DNA of 64,000 nt. It comes from Bacteriovorax sp037444575. Its GTDB lineage: Bacteria; Bdellovibrionota; Bacteriovoracia; Bacteriovoracales; Bacteriovoracaceae. The notes beneath the pieces are model-generated. The model was not told the origin of the DNA. It did no database searches and saw only the letters and a program-made list of their open reading frames with translations. The position numbers and the translations under genes are program-made. Positions 36,124-46,023 of this stretch are shown here, one piece after another. The DNA is taken from positions 1 through 64,000 of the forward strand of contig JBBIME010000014.1 in NCBI GenBank assembly GCA_037444575.1, read 5' to 3'. Position 1 is the first letter of the stretch. Each line of letters starts with the position of its first letter.

Positions 36124-37866
36124 TCAGTGTTGCTCTTCTTCTTTTTCTTCGTTGATTGCTCGGGCCATTTCTTCCACTGAAGTAATACCTTTAAAAACCT
36201 TTTCAAGCGCATCCTGGCGAAGAGATCTCATACCATTTTTGATAGCTACCTTTTTAACGGTATTAGAGTCTGCTTTTTTTAGAATCAATGGACGAATTTC
36301 ATCAGTGACAACTAAAAGTTCTGCAACAACAGTCATACCAGAATAGCCGCGATAGTCGCATTTAGGACATCCTTTTGCTCTGTAGAGAGTGATATCTTTT
36401 GGTATGGAGTGAATGTCGAGCATTTGTAAGTCGTAATCAGTAGGAGAGTAGCCTTCCTTGCAATCAACACATAAAACTTGAATAAGTCTTTGGGCGAGAA
36501 CCGCTGTTAAGGAAGAAGCGATCATGAAGGGTTGGACACCCATATCTATTAATCGGTTTGGCGCTGAAGAAGCATCATTGGTGTGAATAGTAGAGAGAAC
36601 AAAGTGACCGGTAATTGATGCTTGAATAGCATTTTCAGCGGTCTCTAAATCTCTCGTTTCTCCCACCATGATTACGTCTGGGTTCTGGCGCAAAATAGAG
36701 CGTAGCGCTCGTGCGAAAGTAAGATCAATTTTATGATTTACCTGGATTTGAGAAATACCGGCCATCTCAATTTCCACCGGATCTTCAACTGTGATAATCA
36801 TTTTATCTGGGGTATTAATCCTTTCAAGCATCGCAAAAAGGGTCGTCGTTTTCCCGTGACCTGTTGGACCTGAAACATAAACGACACCATGTTTTCTTTT
36901 ACTAAGTTCATCGAGTGATTTTAGAATCTGGCCATGAAAACCTAAATTTTCTAGAGTTGCGACATTGTTTGATTTTTCCAAAATACGCATAACGATACGC
37001 TCGCCATTTTGAATTGGAACAACTGAAACCCTTATATCGATATCTTTTCCGGCCATTTTAATTTTAATACGACCATCTTGAGGCAGACGTTTTTCAGCGA
37101 TGTCCATCGACTTGGTCATAACTTTCAGACGACTTGTTACGGCCGCTTGAGTTTTTATTGGTTGTCGGAGAATCTCTCTCATAACTCGATTGACACGAAA
37201 GCGATAAACGACATCTTTTTCATAAGGCTCGATATGAATATCTGAGGCGCGCTCTTTGATAGCTCTAAAAATAATCGAGTTAACAAATCGAATAACAGGC
37301 GCTTCGTCAGCACCAGCTTCTAGAATATCAATTGGTCCTTCAAGGTCGAGATTCTCATCGAATTCACCTTCGATAGTATCGACCATGTTTCGATTGGCGC
37401 GTTCATAAATGCGGTTGATTGCATCTTGAACTTTTAAGGGACTTGCAACAACTAGTTTGACTTCCTTTTTGAAAATTTCCTGGATGTCATTGATAGCATC
37501 AAAATTAAATGGGTCAGCAACAACAACAGTTATACTGTAGTCAGTTTCAAGAATAGGGAGTATCTCAAATTGTTTAGCATAGTTGATATTGATGTTTAAT
37601 GTGAGATTTGGATCAATTTCATCCAGCTTTAATTCATTAACATAGGGGATATCGACTTGATGACAAATCACTTTGATGATGTCGTGAGGATGAATGTAAT
37701 TTTTCTTTAAAAGGATTTCCCCCAAAAGCATCCCTGATTCATGTTGAATCTCAAGAGCTTCTTCGAGCTGATCATCCGTTAAACTTGTATGCTTTAAAAG
37801 AAGCTGGCCAATTTTTTCTTTTTGACCTTCAACTTTTTCCAGCATGTGATCTGATATTTTCACCAT
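36124..37866 (-). CDS. gspE: Type II secretion system ATPase GspE
   Basis: Hexameric cytoplasmic motor of the pseudopilus. An N-terminal MshEN-type domain (GQLLLKHTSLTDDQLEEAL, LLKKNYIHPHDIIKVIC) is followed by the GspE ATPase: Walker A GPTGHGKTTTLFAML (Lys339), Asp box and Walker B around LRSILRQNPDVIMVGETRD, His box in GHFVLSTIHTNDA. A zinc-binding four-Cys module is intact (VLCVDCKEGY, then GCPKCDYRGY about 30 residues later). Good ribosome site GGAGACG before ATG. 580 residues, normal. Confidence 0.96.
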   Translation of the reverse strand: MVKISDHMLEKVEGQKEKIGQLLLKHTSLTDDQLEEALEIQHESGMLLGEILLKKNYIHPHDIIKVICHQVDIPYVNELKLDEIDPNLTLNININYAKQFEILPILETDYSITVVVADPFNFDAINDIQEIFKKEVKLVVASPLKVQDAINRIYERANRNMVDTIEGEFDENLDLEGPIDILEAGADEAPVIRFVNSIIFRAIKERASDIHIEPYEKDVVYRFRVNRVMREILRQPIKTQAAVTSRLKVMTKSMDIAEKRLPQDGRIKIKMAGKDIDIRVSVVPIQNGERIVMRILEKSNNVATLENLGFHGQILKSLDELSKRKHGVVYVSGPTGHGKTTTLFAMLERINTPDKMIITVEDPVEIEMAGISQIQVNHKIDLTFARALRSILRQNPDVIMVGETRDLETAENAIQASITGHFVLSTIHTNDASSAPNRLIDMGVQPFMIASSLTAVLAQRLIQVLCVDCKEGYSPTDYDLQMLDIHSIPKDITLYRAKGCPKCDYRGYSGMTVVAELLVVTDEIRPLILKKADSNTVKKVAIKNGMRSLRQDALEKVFKGITSVEEMARAINEEKEEEQH

Positions 37867-37881
37867 CGTCTCCGCAAAATA

Positions 37882-40416
37882 TTATTGTACTGTGCTCGCC
37901 GGAGTTTTATCGCCTGCCTTCTGAATGATCTGTTGATAATCAGGAGTTGTTTCAGCTTCATTAGCTGTAGGCTGCTCAGTATTTCTATTTGGTGCACCTT
38001 CTATCGAACTTGAATCCGGCATTTGGTTTCTTTCGATATACTTGGCCGTCTCAGAAGTGTCGTAGAGTGGTCCTTCACCTTGTTTTTTAGCTTTGTCGTA
38101 TAATCCTTTCGCAGTTGTTGCAAAAGCATCATCATCCCCAACAGTATTTTTTAGGTGAGCTTGTCTTCTATTAAGAAGATCTTTAACGTTCTCAGCGTTA
38201 CCTTTTTCATAAGGGGCCAGAATTTTTGGAGTCATGAAAAAGAGAAGATTTACTTTTTCTACACTTTTTGTAGTGTTCTTAAACAACCAACCAAGAACAG
38301 GAATGTCACCAAGTAGAGGAACTTTGTTAACTGTATTGTTTTCCTTATCTCTCATCAAGCCGCCCATAGCAATCGTGTCTTTGTCGCGAACAACAACTGT
38401 TGTAGCAAGAGAGCGAATAACTGTACCAACACCATTATTTTGAACACCTGCAGGCAATTGACGATTAGAAAAGTCTTCAATTTTTTGGTCAATTTTAAGT
38501 TTGATAAAACGAGTTGCCTTATTGATTTGCGGAGTAATTTTTAAAGTAAGAGCAACTTTTTGTTGTTTAACTGAAGTCTGAGTTGTTCCGTTAGAAGCAT
38601 TAACTGTTTCTAAAATAGGAACTTGTTCACCACTTTCGAAAGCTCCTTCAACGTTATCAAGAGTTAAAATTTGCGGAGTTGCTAAAACGTTTGTCGTGTT
38701 ATGAGTAGCAATGGCCGTGATCAATCCATTGACTGAACTTACACTAATTGATTTTCCGTCTGGAGTAGTGAGTGTTCTCGTTCCACCAACACCACCTCCA
38801 ACAAAAAGACCTGAGAGGTTAGTGATATTGTTAGTCATTAAAGAAATAAGATCACTTGTGTTCCCGTATCCAGCTTTTTGAGCACCACCAGAACCGTATG
38901 CTCCAATTAAACTGATACCAAATCCTTGTCCTTTATTAACTTGAGTCTCCATCATGAGACCTTCAACGTAAACTTGATCGCGAGGAATATCCAGTTTTGA
39001 AATAACTGCTTTGACAGTGTCATAGTCAGTAGGAGAGGCAGTAACAACAAGAGCATTGTTGTCTTTATCCGCAGTGATTTTTACTTCGCTGTTAAAAATA
39101 TTTTCTGTTGTTGCTGTTCCACCGGCAGTAGGAGATGTAAATCTTGTCAATCCTCCTAAACCTCCACCTCTTGGTGCATTTCCTACTAAAGAAGAAAGAG
39201 TTTTAGAAAGAGCTTCAGCGTCGCCATAATTTAAGTAGTAAACATGAATTTGTCCCGATCCAGCAGCGACAACTTTTACATCAAGTTTAGCTATTAGATC
39301 GCGAAGTTCGCGAGCGCCGTCGGAGTTTGCCATCGCAATAATTGAGTTCGTTCTCGGTTCAGCGATAATGCGAGAAATATTCACTTGTGATGTCTGTCCA
39401 GTTGCTGCAGATGTTTTAAATTTATTATCTGCCGCATTTCCTTTTAAGATTTTATCGAGAAGCCCTGCGATCTCTTGAGCAGATGAATTTTTCACCTTAA
39501 TAATTTGAAGAGACTCTTCGTGGCCTGGAATGTCGATAAACTTAATAAGTTTCATCAAACGATTGATATGCGTTCCCGTTTCTTGGACGATAACGGTGTT
39601 TGTTTGTTTAATCTCAATGATTCGTCCGTAACGAGACATGAAAGGGCGAAATGAGTTTGCAACTTCTCTTGAATTTACATATTTCAAGGGAATGATTTGC
39701 ATAACGTAGTTTTCAGTATTAGGAGTGTAAGTTCCTGTGTACATCGTTGTTGGAGAGTAACGAATATCGCGGTTGTTAACGATCGTGTAGTATGCACCAG
39801 ACTTAACAAGTGAGTATCCGTTGATGCTTAGAGCTTGAAGGTAAGCTTTCCAAGCGTCACCAATCGTAATAGGAGTAGGAGAGGAAATTGAAATTTTTCC
39901 TTTAATGTCCTTATCGAGAATTAAATTTAATCCCGTAAGTTTTTGCATATGTTTTGTAAGATCAAGAATTGAAACGTTTGGAAAATCAAAACTTGTTACA
40001 ACTTCTGGACCAAAAGCAGTTTCAGGATTTAAGTTAACATATTTTTTATCAACTTTACTTGGTTTAACTCCACCTGAGGATGTTCGTCCAAAAGCATCGC
40101 GACCACCTGAAGTTCCTTCATCTTGTCCATTACCTTCGCCACCACCATCGGCCACAGCTCCATCCTCGCCATCACCTTCTTCATCACCAGGAACAAAATT
40201 GGTTGTATCTTGAAGTAGTGACTTCGCTGATTTTCCGGTGTCTGGAATGGCAATGTCATCCTTTGCGGAAGTGGATTTCTTCGGAGTTGTTGTCTTGTTG
40301 AATTTGGTTTTGCTCTTATACTTGTCAAACTGAGCAAGAACTTCGGGAGAAAGTCCTGCTGTCACGATTAGCGTGGTTGAAAGTAGAGGAGATAGCCATA
40401 CATTTTTTTTAGTCAT
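37882..40416 (-). CDS. gspD: Type II secretion system secretin GspD
   Basis: Outer-membrane pore. Signal peptide (cleavage near EVLAQ, about residue 29), an acidic Gly-rich linker (about 75-115), N0 domain from VTSFDFPNVSILDLTKHMQ, N1-N3 repeats with IKVKNSSAQEIAGLLDKIL and INYGDAEALSK-like motifs, then the secretin core with VLATPQILTLDNVEGAFESG and VPLLGDIPVLGWLFKN. The linker before N0 is longer than usual. About 80 residues follow the secretin signature, likely the S-domain/pilotin-binding part. No pilotin gene is nearby. AGGA eight bases before ATG. Confidence 0.95.
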   Translation of the reverse strand: MTKKNVWLSPLLSTTLIVTAGLSPEVLAQFDKYKSKTKFNKTTTPKKSTSAKDDIAIPDTGKSAKSLLQDTTNFVPGDEEGDGEDGAVADGGGEGNGQDEGTSGGRDAFGRTSSGGVKPSKVDKKYVNLNPETAFGPEVVTSFDFPNVSILDLTKHMQKLTGLNLILDKDIKGKISISSPTPITIGDAWKAYLQALSINGYSLVKSGAYYTIVNNRDIRYSPTTMYTGTYTPNTENYVMQIIPLKYVNSREVANSFRPFMSRYGRIIEIKQTNTVIVQETGTHINRLMKLIKFIDIPGHEESLQIIKVKNSSAQEIAGLLDKILKGNAADNKFKTSAATGQTSQVNISRIIAEPRTNSIIAMANSDGARELRDLIAKLDVKVVAAGSGQIHVYYLNYGDAEALSKTLSSLVGNAPRGGGLGGLTRFTSPTAGGTATTENIFNSEVKITADKDNNALVVTASPTDYDTVKAVISKLDIPRDQVYVEGLMMETQVNKGQGFGISLIGAYGSGGAQKAGYGNTSDLISLMTNNITNLSGLFVGGGVGGTRTLTTPDGKSISVSSVNGLITAIATHNTTNVLATPQILTLDNVEGAFESGEQVPILETVNASNGTTQTSVKQQKVALTLKITPQINKATRFIKLKIDQKIEDFSNRQLPAGVQNNGVGTVIRSLATTVVVRDKDTIAMGGLMRDKENNTVNKVPLLGDIPVLGWLFKNTTKSVEKVNLLFFMTPKILAPYEKGNAENVKDLLNRRQAHLKNTVGDDDAFATTAKGLYDKAKKQGEGPLYDTSETAKYIERNQMPDSSSIEGAPNRNTEQPTANEAETTPDYQQIIQKAGDKTPASTVQ

Positions 40417-40436
40417 TAGATTTTCCTAATTTCAAA

Positions 40437-41813
40437 CTATTCAAAACCATATTCTAAATTTTCTGTCATGCCATTTCTGGAAACACCAATCTGGAACTGA
40501 TCAATTTCTTTTATTCTTCCGAGAAGGCCCATTAATTCATTCAAATTATCTATCTTTTTACCGTTGATATTACAGATGATGTCGTTTTCCTGGATGTTAA
40601 GTTGAGAGTAGAGACTTCCTGGAACGACTTCAGTCATTTTAAAACATAAAGACCCATCTGGATTAGTAATTTGAATTGCTTTTGCCTGAGTGAGAACTTC
40701 ACTCATATTATTGATCATTGAATCTCGGTAAGCTCTCTTGATTTTAAAACTGTTTCCAACATTTTTGATATTTGGATTCATGCTTTTAAATAAAGATTTT
40801 CCGGCTTTTGGAGAAAGAATATTTAAATGAGGCATCATTGGTTCAGGTTCTGTTTCACTTGAAGCGTACTCACAATCTCCAGTTTGAAGATTTTTTAAAA
40901 TAACTTTCATTCGATCAATCTTTGAAACTTCTGCCATCTGATCCAAGCGTTCGCCTTCGCGTACATTCATTAATTCTGAACTTCCACGAACCTGAACTGA
41001 AGCAACTGATTTAACAGAGTCTTGAAGAACAATTGTATCAAGAAGCTTAATCTGCAGAGCAGTTGGTTTTTCCGCGTCTAAGCAAACAATACTTTCAATA
41101 TCTTTCTTCGCGCTGGTGCTCGCAGCTTTGTCGCTTTCTTTAGCATTGAAAAGGTTGGTCGCTGCAATTTTGTTGATGTCTTGAATTGTAGTGTCAGGTC
41201 TCTCTAGTGGAATTTGAGAACTGCTTGTCACTTTTACAACTGGCGGAGTTTTACTTAAAAACAAGGCAATGTTTTTTCCAAGCATATAAGTGACAGTGAT
41301 AACTAATAATATGATAAAAATGGAGTGGATTTTCCCTCTTGTATAGGGAGAGAAGAGACGAAGGATGAAATCGTTCCAGTTGAATTTATCCAATCCTTCC
41401 ATTGGCGATTTGCCCGAGAGAGACTTAATCTTATTTTTTGCATCTTCTTTACTAAATTTTGGAAATTTGAATTTAAATTTTTTAGATGTCTCTGGTTTTT
41501 CAGGAAGCGCCATTTCTTGAAAAACAAAACCTTCGTTTGTTTTATCGTGCTCACTCTCAACTTCTTCCTCACTATATTCAGGAACAGCAGGAGGTGCTTC
41601 TTCAATAGATTCACCTAATTCTTCTTGATACTGATTCATATCAAAACCGCTTAGAGTTTTTTCTGCAAACTCTTCAGGTGTTTCTTCTGAATCATAATCT
41701 GAATGGGATGGGGGAAGAGATTCATCGTCAATGATTTCATCAGTGACTTCTTGCTCATGCTTTGGTTTCTTGAAACGGTCAAGAAAGCTAAAATTAAATT
41801 TAAATTTTTTCAT
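40437..41813 (-). CDS. gspC: Type II secretion system protein GspC with long acidic cytoplasmic region and PDZ domain
   Basis: Connects the inner-membrane platform to the secretin. A membrane helix at about residues 163-185 is preceded by an unusually long cytoplasmic segment, about 160 residues, of Glu/Asp-rich and Lys/Phe-rich stretches; classical GspC has only a short N-terminus. The periplasmic part holds an HR-like domain (LQIKLLDTIVLQDSVKSVAS, then VREGERLDQMAEVSKIDRM) and a C-terminal PDZ domain (YSQLNIQENDIICNINGKK). First gene of the operon, behind a promoter-like sequence at 41943-41972. Confidence 0.88.
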   Translation of the reverse strand: MKKFKFNFSFLDRFKKPKHEQEVTDEIIDDESLPPSHSDYDSEETPEEFAEKTLSGFDMNQYQEELGESIEEAPPAVPEYSEEEVESEHDKTNEGFVFQEMALPEKPETSKKFKFKFPKFSKEDAKNKIKSLSGKSPMEGLDKFNWNDFILRLFSPYTRGKIHSIFIILLVITVTYMLGKNIALFLSKTPPVVKVTSSSQIPLERPDTTIQDINKIAATNLFNAKESDKAASTSAKKDIESIVCLDAEKPTALQIKLLDTIVLQDSVKSVASVQVRGSSELMNVREGERLDQMAEVSKIDRMKVILKNLQTGDCEYASSETEPEPMMPHLNILSPKAGKSLFKSMNPNIKNVGNSFKIKRAYRDSMINNMSEVLTQAKAIQITNPDGSLCFKMTEVVPGSLYSQLNIQENDIICNINGKKIDNLNELMGLLGRIKEIDQFQIGVSRNGMTENLEYGFE

Positions 41814-41942
41814 TTTTTAACTTCATGTTAATTTTGAATTTAATCAAATCCAAAGGCACCTTCCATGGTGGAGCTTTTTTATTCTTATTCTTCTATTCTA
41901 AGAAGTTAGAGCATTCACAGCAAGTAAATTATATAAAGAAGA

Positions 41943-41972
41943 ATTATTAGCGCTATAATATTTTCCGATCAA
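41943..41972 (-). promoter_or_regulatory. Predicted promoter of the gsp operon
   Basis: On the minus strand TTGATC (-35), 18-base spacer, AATAAT (-10), predicting a start near 41936 and a leader of about 120 bases before gspC. Best promoter-like match in the 252-base gap between gspC and the acyl-CoA dehydrogenase gene. Sigma-70 type by sequence only. Confidence 0.45.
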
Positions 41973-42013
41973 AATAGGCCAGTATTCTTGCTTCACTTTT
42001 CATTTAACAAAGA

Positions 42014-42041
42014 TTGAGTATTCTATTATCCTTTCTATATC
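42014..42041 (+). promoter_or_regulatory. Predicted promoter of the acyl-CoA dehydrogenase gene
   Basis: TTGAGT, 16-base spacer, TATATC, about 25 bases before the ATG. Moderate match to sigma-70; other AT-rich hexamers nearby could serve. Confidence 0.35.
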
Positions 42042-42065
42042 TCATAAAATAAAAGGTGATTAAAA

Positions 42066-43832
42066 ATGGCAAGTAATGATTCCGGTTTCCAATCAGTGGT
42101 AGGTGGCTTTTTCTTCGGAGAGGTGAATGAGAATTTACTTTTTCCTTTCCCTCATTTTTCAGATGCTCAAGTAGAAATGGCAAAAGAGATGACCTCTGCC
42201 ATTGATCAGTTTGCAAAAGACAATATTAATAGCGAGAAATTTGATAAAGATTCTCATATTCCTAATGAAGTTGTAGAAGGATTAGGTCAAATGGGACTTT
42301 TGGGGCTTGCGGTTCCTGAGGAGCTAGGCGGTCTTGGACTAGATTACACTCTCTACTGCCGAGTCTTTGCTCAAGTTGCCAGCTATGATGCTTCAGTGGC
42401 AACGATGACAGGTGCGCACCAATCGATTGGTTACCGAGCTCTTTTAAATGAAGGGACTGATGAACAAAAGAAAAAATGGCTTCCCCGTCTGGCAAGTGGA
42501 GAAGTGATTGCAGCTTTCTGTTTAACTGAGCCAGGATCAGGATCTGATGCTTACTCAATTAAAACAAAAGCAGTAGATAACAAAGATGGAACATTTACAA
42601 TCACTGGCCAAAAGCTTTGGATCACTAACGGTGGTCTTGCTGGTTTCTATTCAGTTTATTGTAAAACTGATCATGAAGTAGATGGTAAAATGGTGGAAAA
42701 AATTTCCTGTTTTATCGTAGAGAAAGAGCGAGCTGGAGTTTCTTTTGGCGAAAAAGAAAACAAAATGGGAATTCGCGGAAGTGAAACTCGCGCCGTGTAT
42801 TTTGATAAAGTCGTTATTCCAAAAGAGAACATGCTAGGTGAGCCTGGAAAAGGTTTCAAGATAGCTATGAATGTTTTGAACTCTGGTCGTTTATCTCTTG
42901 GGGCCGGATGTGCAGCTGCGATGAAGACAGTTCTAAAACTAGCTTCAGAGCACGCGGCCAACAGAAAACAATTTGATCGTCCAATCGCTGAGTTTGGATT
43001 GGTTCAACAAAAATTGGCAAAGATGGCAGAGATGACTTACGCCGTAGAGAGTATTGTCTACCTTTCAACTGGAAACATGACAAAAGGGATGACTGATTAC
43101 TATATGGAAACAGCTGTCTGTAAAGTTTTTGGATCTGAATGTCTGTGGCAGGCCATTGATATGGGAATGCAAATAGCTGCAGGGAACGGATATATGAAAG
43201 AATATCCTTATGAGCGAATGATGAGAGACGCTAGAATCCAACTTATTTTTGAAGGGACAAATGAAATTCTTCGCTGTCTTCTTGCTCTTTCTGGAGTGCG
43301 TGGACCATCAGAAGATATGAAAGAGCTTGGAAAAATTTCTGATTTTGGAACTGCTCTTAATGATCCAATTAAATCTCTTGGCGTCTTCACAAAATTTGCC
43401 CGCAAACGTATTTCAAACATGATGGGATCGCAACAACTCACTAAAGCTCATCCTGAATTAAAAGAGCAAGCAGAGAAGTTTTCTTCTTGTTTAGGAAAAT
43501 TTGCAATCGCTGTTGAGGATTCTCTTATTAAATACGGTAAAAAAATCGTTGATAATGAACTTCCGCAAGGGCGCCTTGCTGATATGTGTATCGATCTTTA
43601 TGTCATGGCCGCTGTTATTTCAAGAACAACCGCCATTTTAAATAGCTCAAAAGCAGATCAAGAACAAAAAGATTATGTTCTTCGCTTAACTAAGCAGATC
43701 TGCAAAAATGCTCGTAGAAGATTTACAAGAAACGCTAAGAGCATGGCCAAAAATAGTGACAAAACTGTTATCAAAATCTCTGAGTCCGTAGTGAAATACG
43801 GAGGATATGGACTTGATATCATCGATTTTTAA
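42066..43832 (+). CDS. Acyl-CoA dehydrogenase (VLCAD/ACAD9-like)
   Basis: FAD enzyme of the first beta-oxidation step, forming trans-2-enoyl-CoA. Conserved stretches: LGLAVPEELGGLGLDYTLY, AAFCLTEPGSGSDAYSIKT, KLWITNGGLAGFYSVYCK, GIRGSETRAVYFDKVVIP, then AAGNGYMKEYPYERMMRDAR followed by FEGTNEILR, in which Glu is the catalytic base position of VLCAD-type enzymes. At 588 residues it has the extra C-terminal helical domain of very-long-chain enzymes, which associate with membranes. The 3' end overlaps the FG-GAP lipoprotein gene by 26 bases, so they are probably cotranscribed. Confidence 0.93.
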   Translation: MASNDSGFQSVVGGFFFGEVNENLLFPFPHFSDAQVEMAKEMTSAIDQFAKDNINSEKFDKDSHIPNEVVEGLGQMGLLGLAVPEELGGLGLDYTLYCRVFAQVASYDASVATMTGAHQSIGYRALLNEGTDEQKKKWLPRLASGEVIAAFCLTEPGSGSDAYSIKTKAVDNKDGTFTITGQKLWITNGGLAGFYSVYCKTDHEVDGKMVEKISCFIVEKERAGVSFGEKENKMGIRGSETRAVYFDKVVIPKENMLGEPGKGFKIAMNVLNSGRLSLGAGCAAAMKTVLKLASEHAANRKQFDRPIAEFGLVQQKLAKMAEMTYAVESIVYLSTGNMTKGMTDYYMETAVCKVFGSECLWQAIDMGMQIAAGNGYMKEYPYERMMRDARIQLIFEGTNEILRCLLALSGVRGPSEDMKELGKISDFGTALNDPIKSLGVFTKFARKRISNMMGSQQLTKAHPELKEQAEKFSSCLGKFAIAVEDSLIKYGKKIVDNELPQGRLADMCIDLYVMAAVISRTTAILNSSKADQEQKDYVLRLTKQICKNARRRFTRNAKSMAKNSDKTVIKISESVVKYGGYGLDIIDF

Positions 43833-45594
43833 AAGACGTTTAGTTTCATCAATAGCACTGGCGAGTTTACTCGCCAGTTGTTCTCATGAAAAAAAAATCA
43901 CTCCGATTCCAAAAACGATAACTCCTGTAAGGGAAGAAATTTCAAAATATAAAATGGGGCCAGAGGTTCCATCATCTGTTTTTATTGATAAAACAGATGA
44001 ATACGGATTAAAAGGTGTTGAGGCCGTGCATCTTTATGCCGTTGATGTTGATCACGACGGCTACACTGATTTAGTAACACTTGATGATTTCTATACCTCA
44101 CCCAAATTTTATTTTTTTAATCCTAAAATTAAAAAATTTGTTTTAGGAGCTAATCCTTTTGATAGCGTTGTTAGAGGATCGTATTTAAATTTTGTTGATC
44201 TTGATCACGATGGTATTTACGATTTGATCGTAGGAACTCTCAATCAAAAAACAGAAATGACTCAATATCCTCCTCGCATTTTCAAAGGGGAGATTAACAA
44301 TGGCGTGCTTCATTATAGAGAAAAATCGCCTCTTCCAGTTGGACCAACACCTACTGCAAGCATTGTTGCTTTAGACTTCGATCTAGATGGAGAAATTGAT
44401 TTATTTCTCGCTAACTGGTTTTCTTATAAAGATCAAACCCCAAGACCAGTTCCAGACATTCTTTTAAAAGGAAAGGGATTTGAATTCAGCAATGTTTCAA
44501 CCAATTTAAAAGCAGAGTACGATTTTAATCGCTCAGAGAAAATATACACCAATGCGACTCCAACTTTTGGTGCTTCTGTTTGCGATGTCGATAAAAATGG
44601 ATTTCCCGATATTTTAACTTCTAATTCAAATGGATATTTTAATAAATTGTGGCTAAATCTCGATGGAGCTAATTACGTCAACTATGGCAATGAATCAGGT
44701 TATGCGGCCGACGAAGATGGAAGTGAGCAAATCCGCGGAGGAGGAAACTCTTTTTTTAGTCTTTGTGGCGATTATAACAATGATGAATTAGTAGATGTGG
44801 TCGTTGGAACTCTTGCTAAAAATAGTGATCCTGAAACTCGAGATAAATCCAGTATCCTTTCAGGAAGTTCAAAAAGTTTTCCGCCAAAATTTATTCGCTC
44901 TGAGTTTTTGCACGAAGAACCAAAAGAAAATCCAAAAGCGAATTGGTCTGAAGGAAACAGAAGAGGTGTTTGGATCGATTATAACTTAGATGGTTTAACT
45001 GATTTAATTATTGATAATTCAGGATTTCCACCTGATTCCAGGCTTGTCTTTTTTGAGCAAGGAAAAGATCACGCTTACAATGATAAATCTAGTGAGCTCG
45101 GCGTAAATATTATGAATCCATCGGGCACTGTCACAATAGATGTAAATAGAGATGGGGTCATGGATTTTATAGCTGGTCAAAGAAAAACTCGCGCAGGTGA
45201 TGTGGCCAATAGAATTTATCTTTTTGAAAATCAAACAAAGAGAAATGGAAGAGGTTCTGTCCGTTTTCATTTGCAGGGAAAAAAGAGCAACTATCACGGA
45301 ATTTCTTCAAGTATTTGGTTTATGACTAATAAATACACCAGATTCTTTAATGTCGAATACAATAGTGGATCTCTTCCATCTCAAAATGAGGAAGGTGCTT
45401 ATTTTGCCTTTGATAAAGAAACGCCTAAAAGTGTTGAAGTGAGATGGAGTTATGCAGCTACTGATCGTTTAGGGCGTCTGGTTCCTGAGGTAAAAAAATA
45501 CAAGTTAAATAATCTTAAGTTAAAGGGAACACATCACGAACTCAATCTCTGTGAGGATGGAAGAGTCCTTCCGCGAACTAAGAACTGTTTTTAG
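43807..45594 (+). CDS. FG-GAP/VCBS-repeat lipoprotein with ASPIC/UnbV-like C-terminus
   Basis: Lipoprotein signal with lipobox LLASC (Cys at about residue 24). Repeated FG-GAP units with calcium-binding DxDxDG loops: AVDVDHDGYTDLV, FVDLDHDGIYDLI, ALDFDLDGEIDLFLANW, VCDVDKNGFPDIL, IDYNLDGLTDLII and IDVNRDGVMDFIA, about six to seven blades, hence a beta-propeller. The last 130 residues (FHLQGKKSNYHGISS, then SVEVRWSY) resemble the ASPIC/UnbV domain found with such propellers. Probably a surface or periplasmic binding protein. Starts inside the acyl-CoA dehydrogenase gene. Confidence 0.85.
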   Translation: MDLISSIFKRRLVSSIALASLLASCSHEKKITPIPKTITPVREEISKYKMGPEVPSSVFIDKTDEYGLKGVEAVHLYAVDVDHDGYTDLVTLDDFYTSPKFYFFNPKIKKFVLGANPFDSVVRGSYLNFVDLDHDGIYDLIVGTLNQKTEMTQYPPRIFKGEINNGVLHYREKSPLPVGPTPTASIVALDFDLDGEIDLFLANWFSYKDQTPRPVPDILLKGKGFEFSNVSTNLKAEYDFNRSEKIYTNATPTFGASVCDVDKNGFPDILTSNSNGYFNKLWLNLDGANYVNYGNESGYAADEDGSEQIRGGGNSFFSLCGDYNNDELVDVVVGTLAKNSDPETRDKSSILSGSSKSFPPKFIRSEFLHEEPKENPKANWSEGNRRGVWIDYNLDGLTDLIIDNSGFPPDSRLVFFEQGKDHAYNDKSSELGVNIMNPSGTVTIDVNRDGVMDFIAGQRKTRAGDVANRIYLFENQTKRNGRGSVRFHLQGKKSNYHGISSSIWFMTNKYTRFFNVEYNSGSLPSQNEEGAYFAFDKETPKSVEVRWSYAATDRLGRLVPEVKKYKLNNLKLKGTHHELNLCEDGRVLPRTKNCF

Positions 45595-45692
45595 GTTATT
45601 AAGCAAATTATCATATGTAATATAATTATTTTATATTTTAGATCTTCTCTCACGCATGGGATTGTTAGCTAGGAGTTAATAGGGGGGGATTT

Positions 45693-46022
45693 ATGTTAAA
45701 AAAATATATTATTGAGAGAAATGTGCCAGGAGCTGGAGCAAGTTCAGCTGAACAAATAGAACAAATGACCGCAAAATCAAATAGTGTGCTCGCGAAACTC
45801 GGACCAAAAATTCAATGGCGAGAGTCATATGTAACAGATGATAAAATTTTTTGCGTCTACATGGCAGAGAACAAGGAACTTATAAAAGAGCATGCACGCT
45901 TGTCAGGATTTCCAGCAGATAAAATTACAGAAGTGAAGACGGTAATGGATCCAACCACTGAAAATTTAGAAAATTTTCAAAATAAAGCAAAAGAGAGCAC
46001 TAGTGAGACTCATGCCCATTAA
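45693..46022 (+). CDS. DUF4242-family protein (SCO4226-like)
   Basis: A 109-residue ferredoxin-like fold of the DUF4242 family: KKYIIERNVPGAG at the start, KLGPKIQWRESYVTDDKIFC in the middle and EHARLSGFPADKITEVKTVM towards the end, all conserved in the family. The Streptomyces member SCO4226 binds nickel; nickel binding here is inferred by family only. A short Ser/Thr/His tail ends the protein (TSETHAH). Ribosome site is a G-run just before the ATG. Ends two bases from the convergent LysR gene. Confidence 0.85.
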   Translation: MLKKYIIERNVPGAGASSAEQIEQMTAKSNSVLAKLGPKIQWRESYVTDDKIFCVYMAENKELIKEHARLSGFPADKITEVKTVMDPTTENLENFQNKAKESTSETHAH

Positions 46023-46023
46023 A

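Noticed and set aside
39905..40337. Overlapping frames on both strands in the gspD linker region
   Set aside because: They arise from the low-complexity Gly/Asp linker of GspD; His- and Pro-rich translations are artefacts of the repeat.
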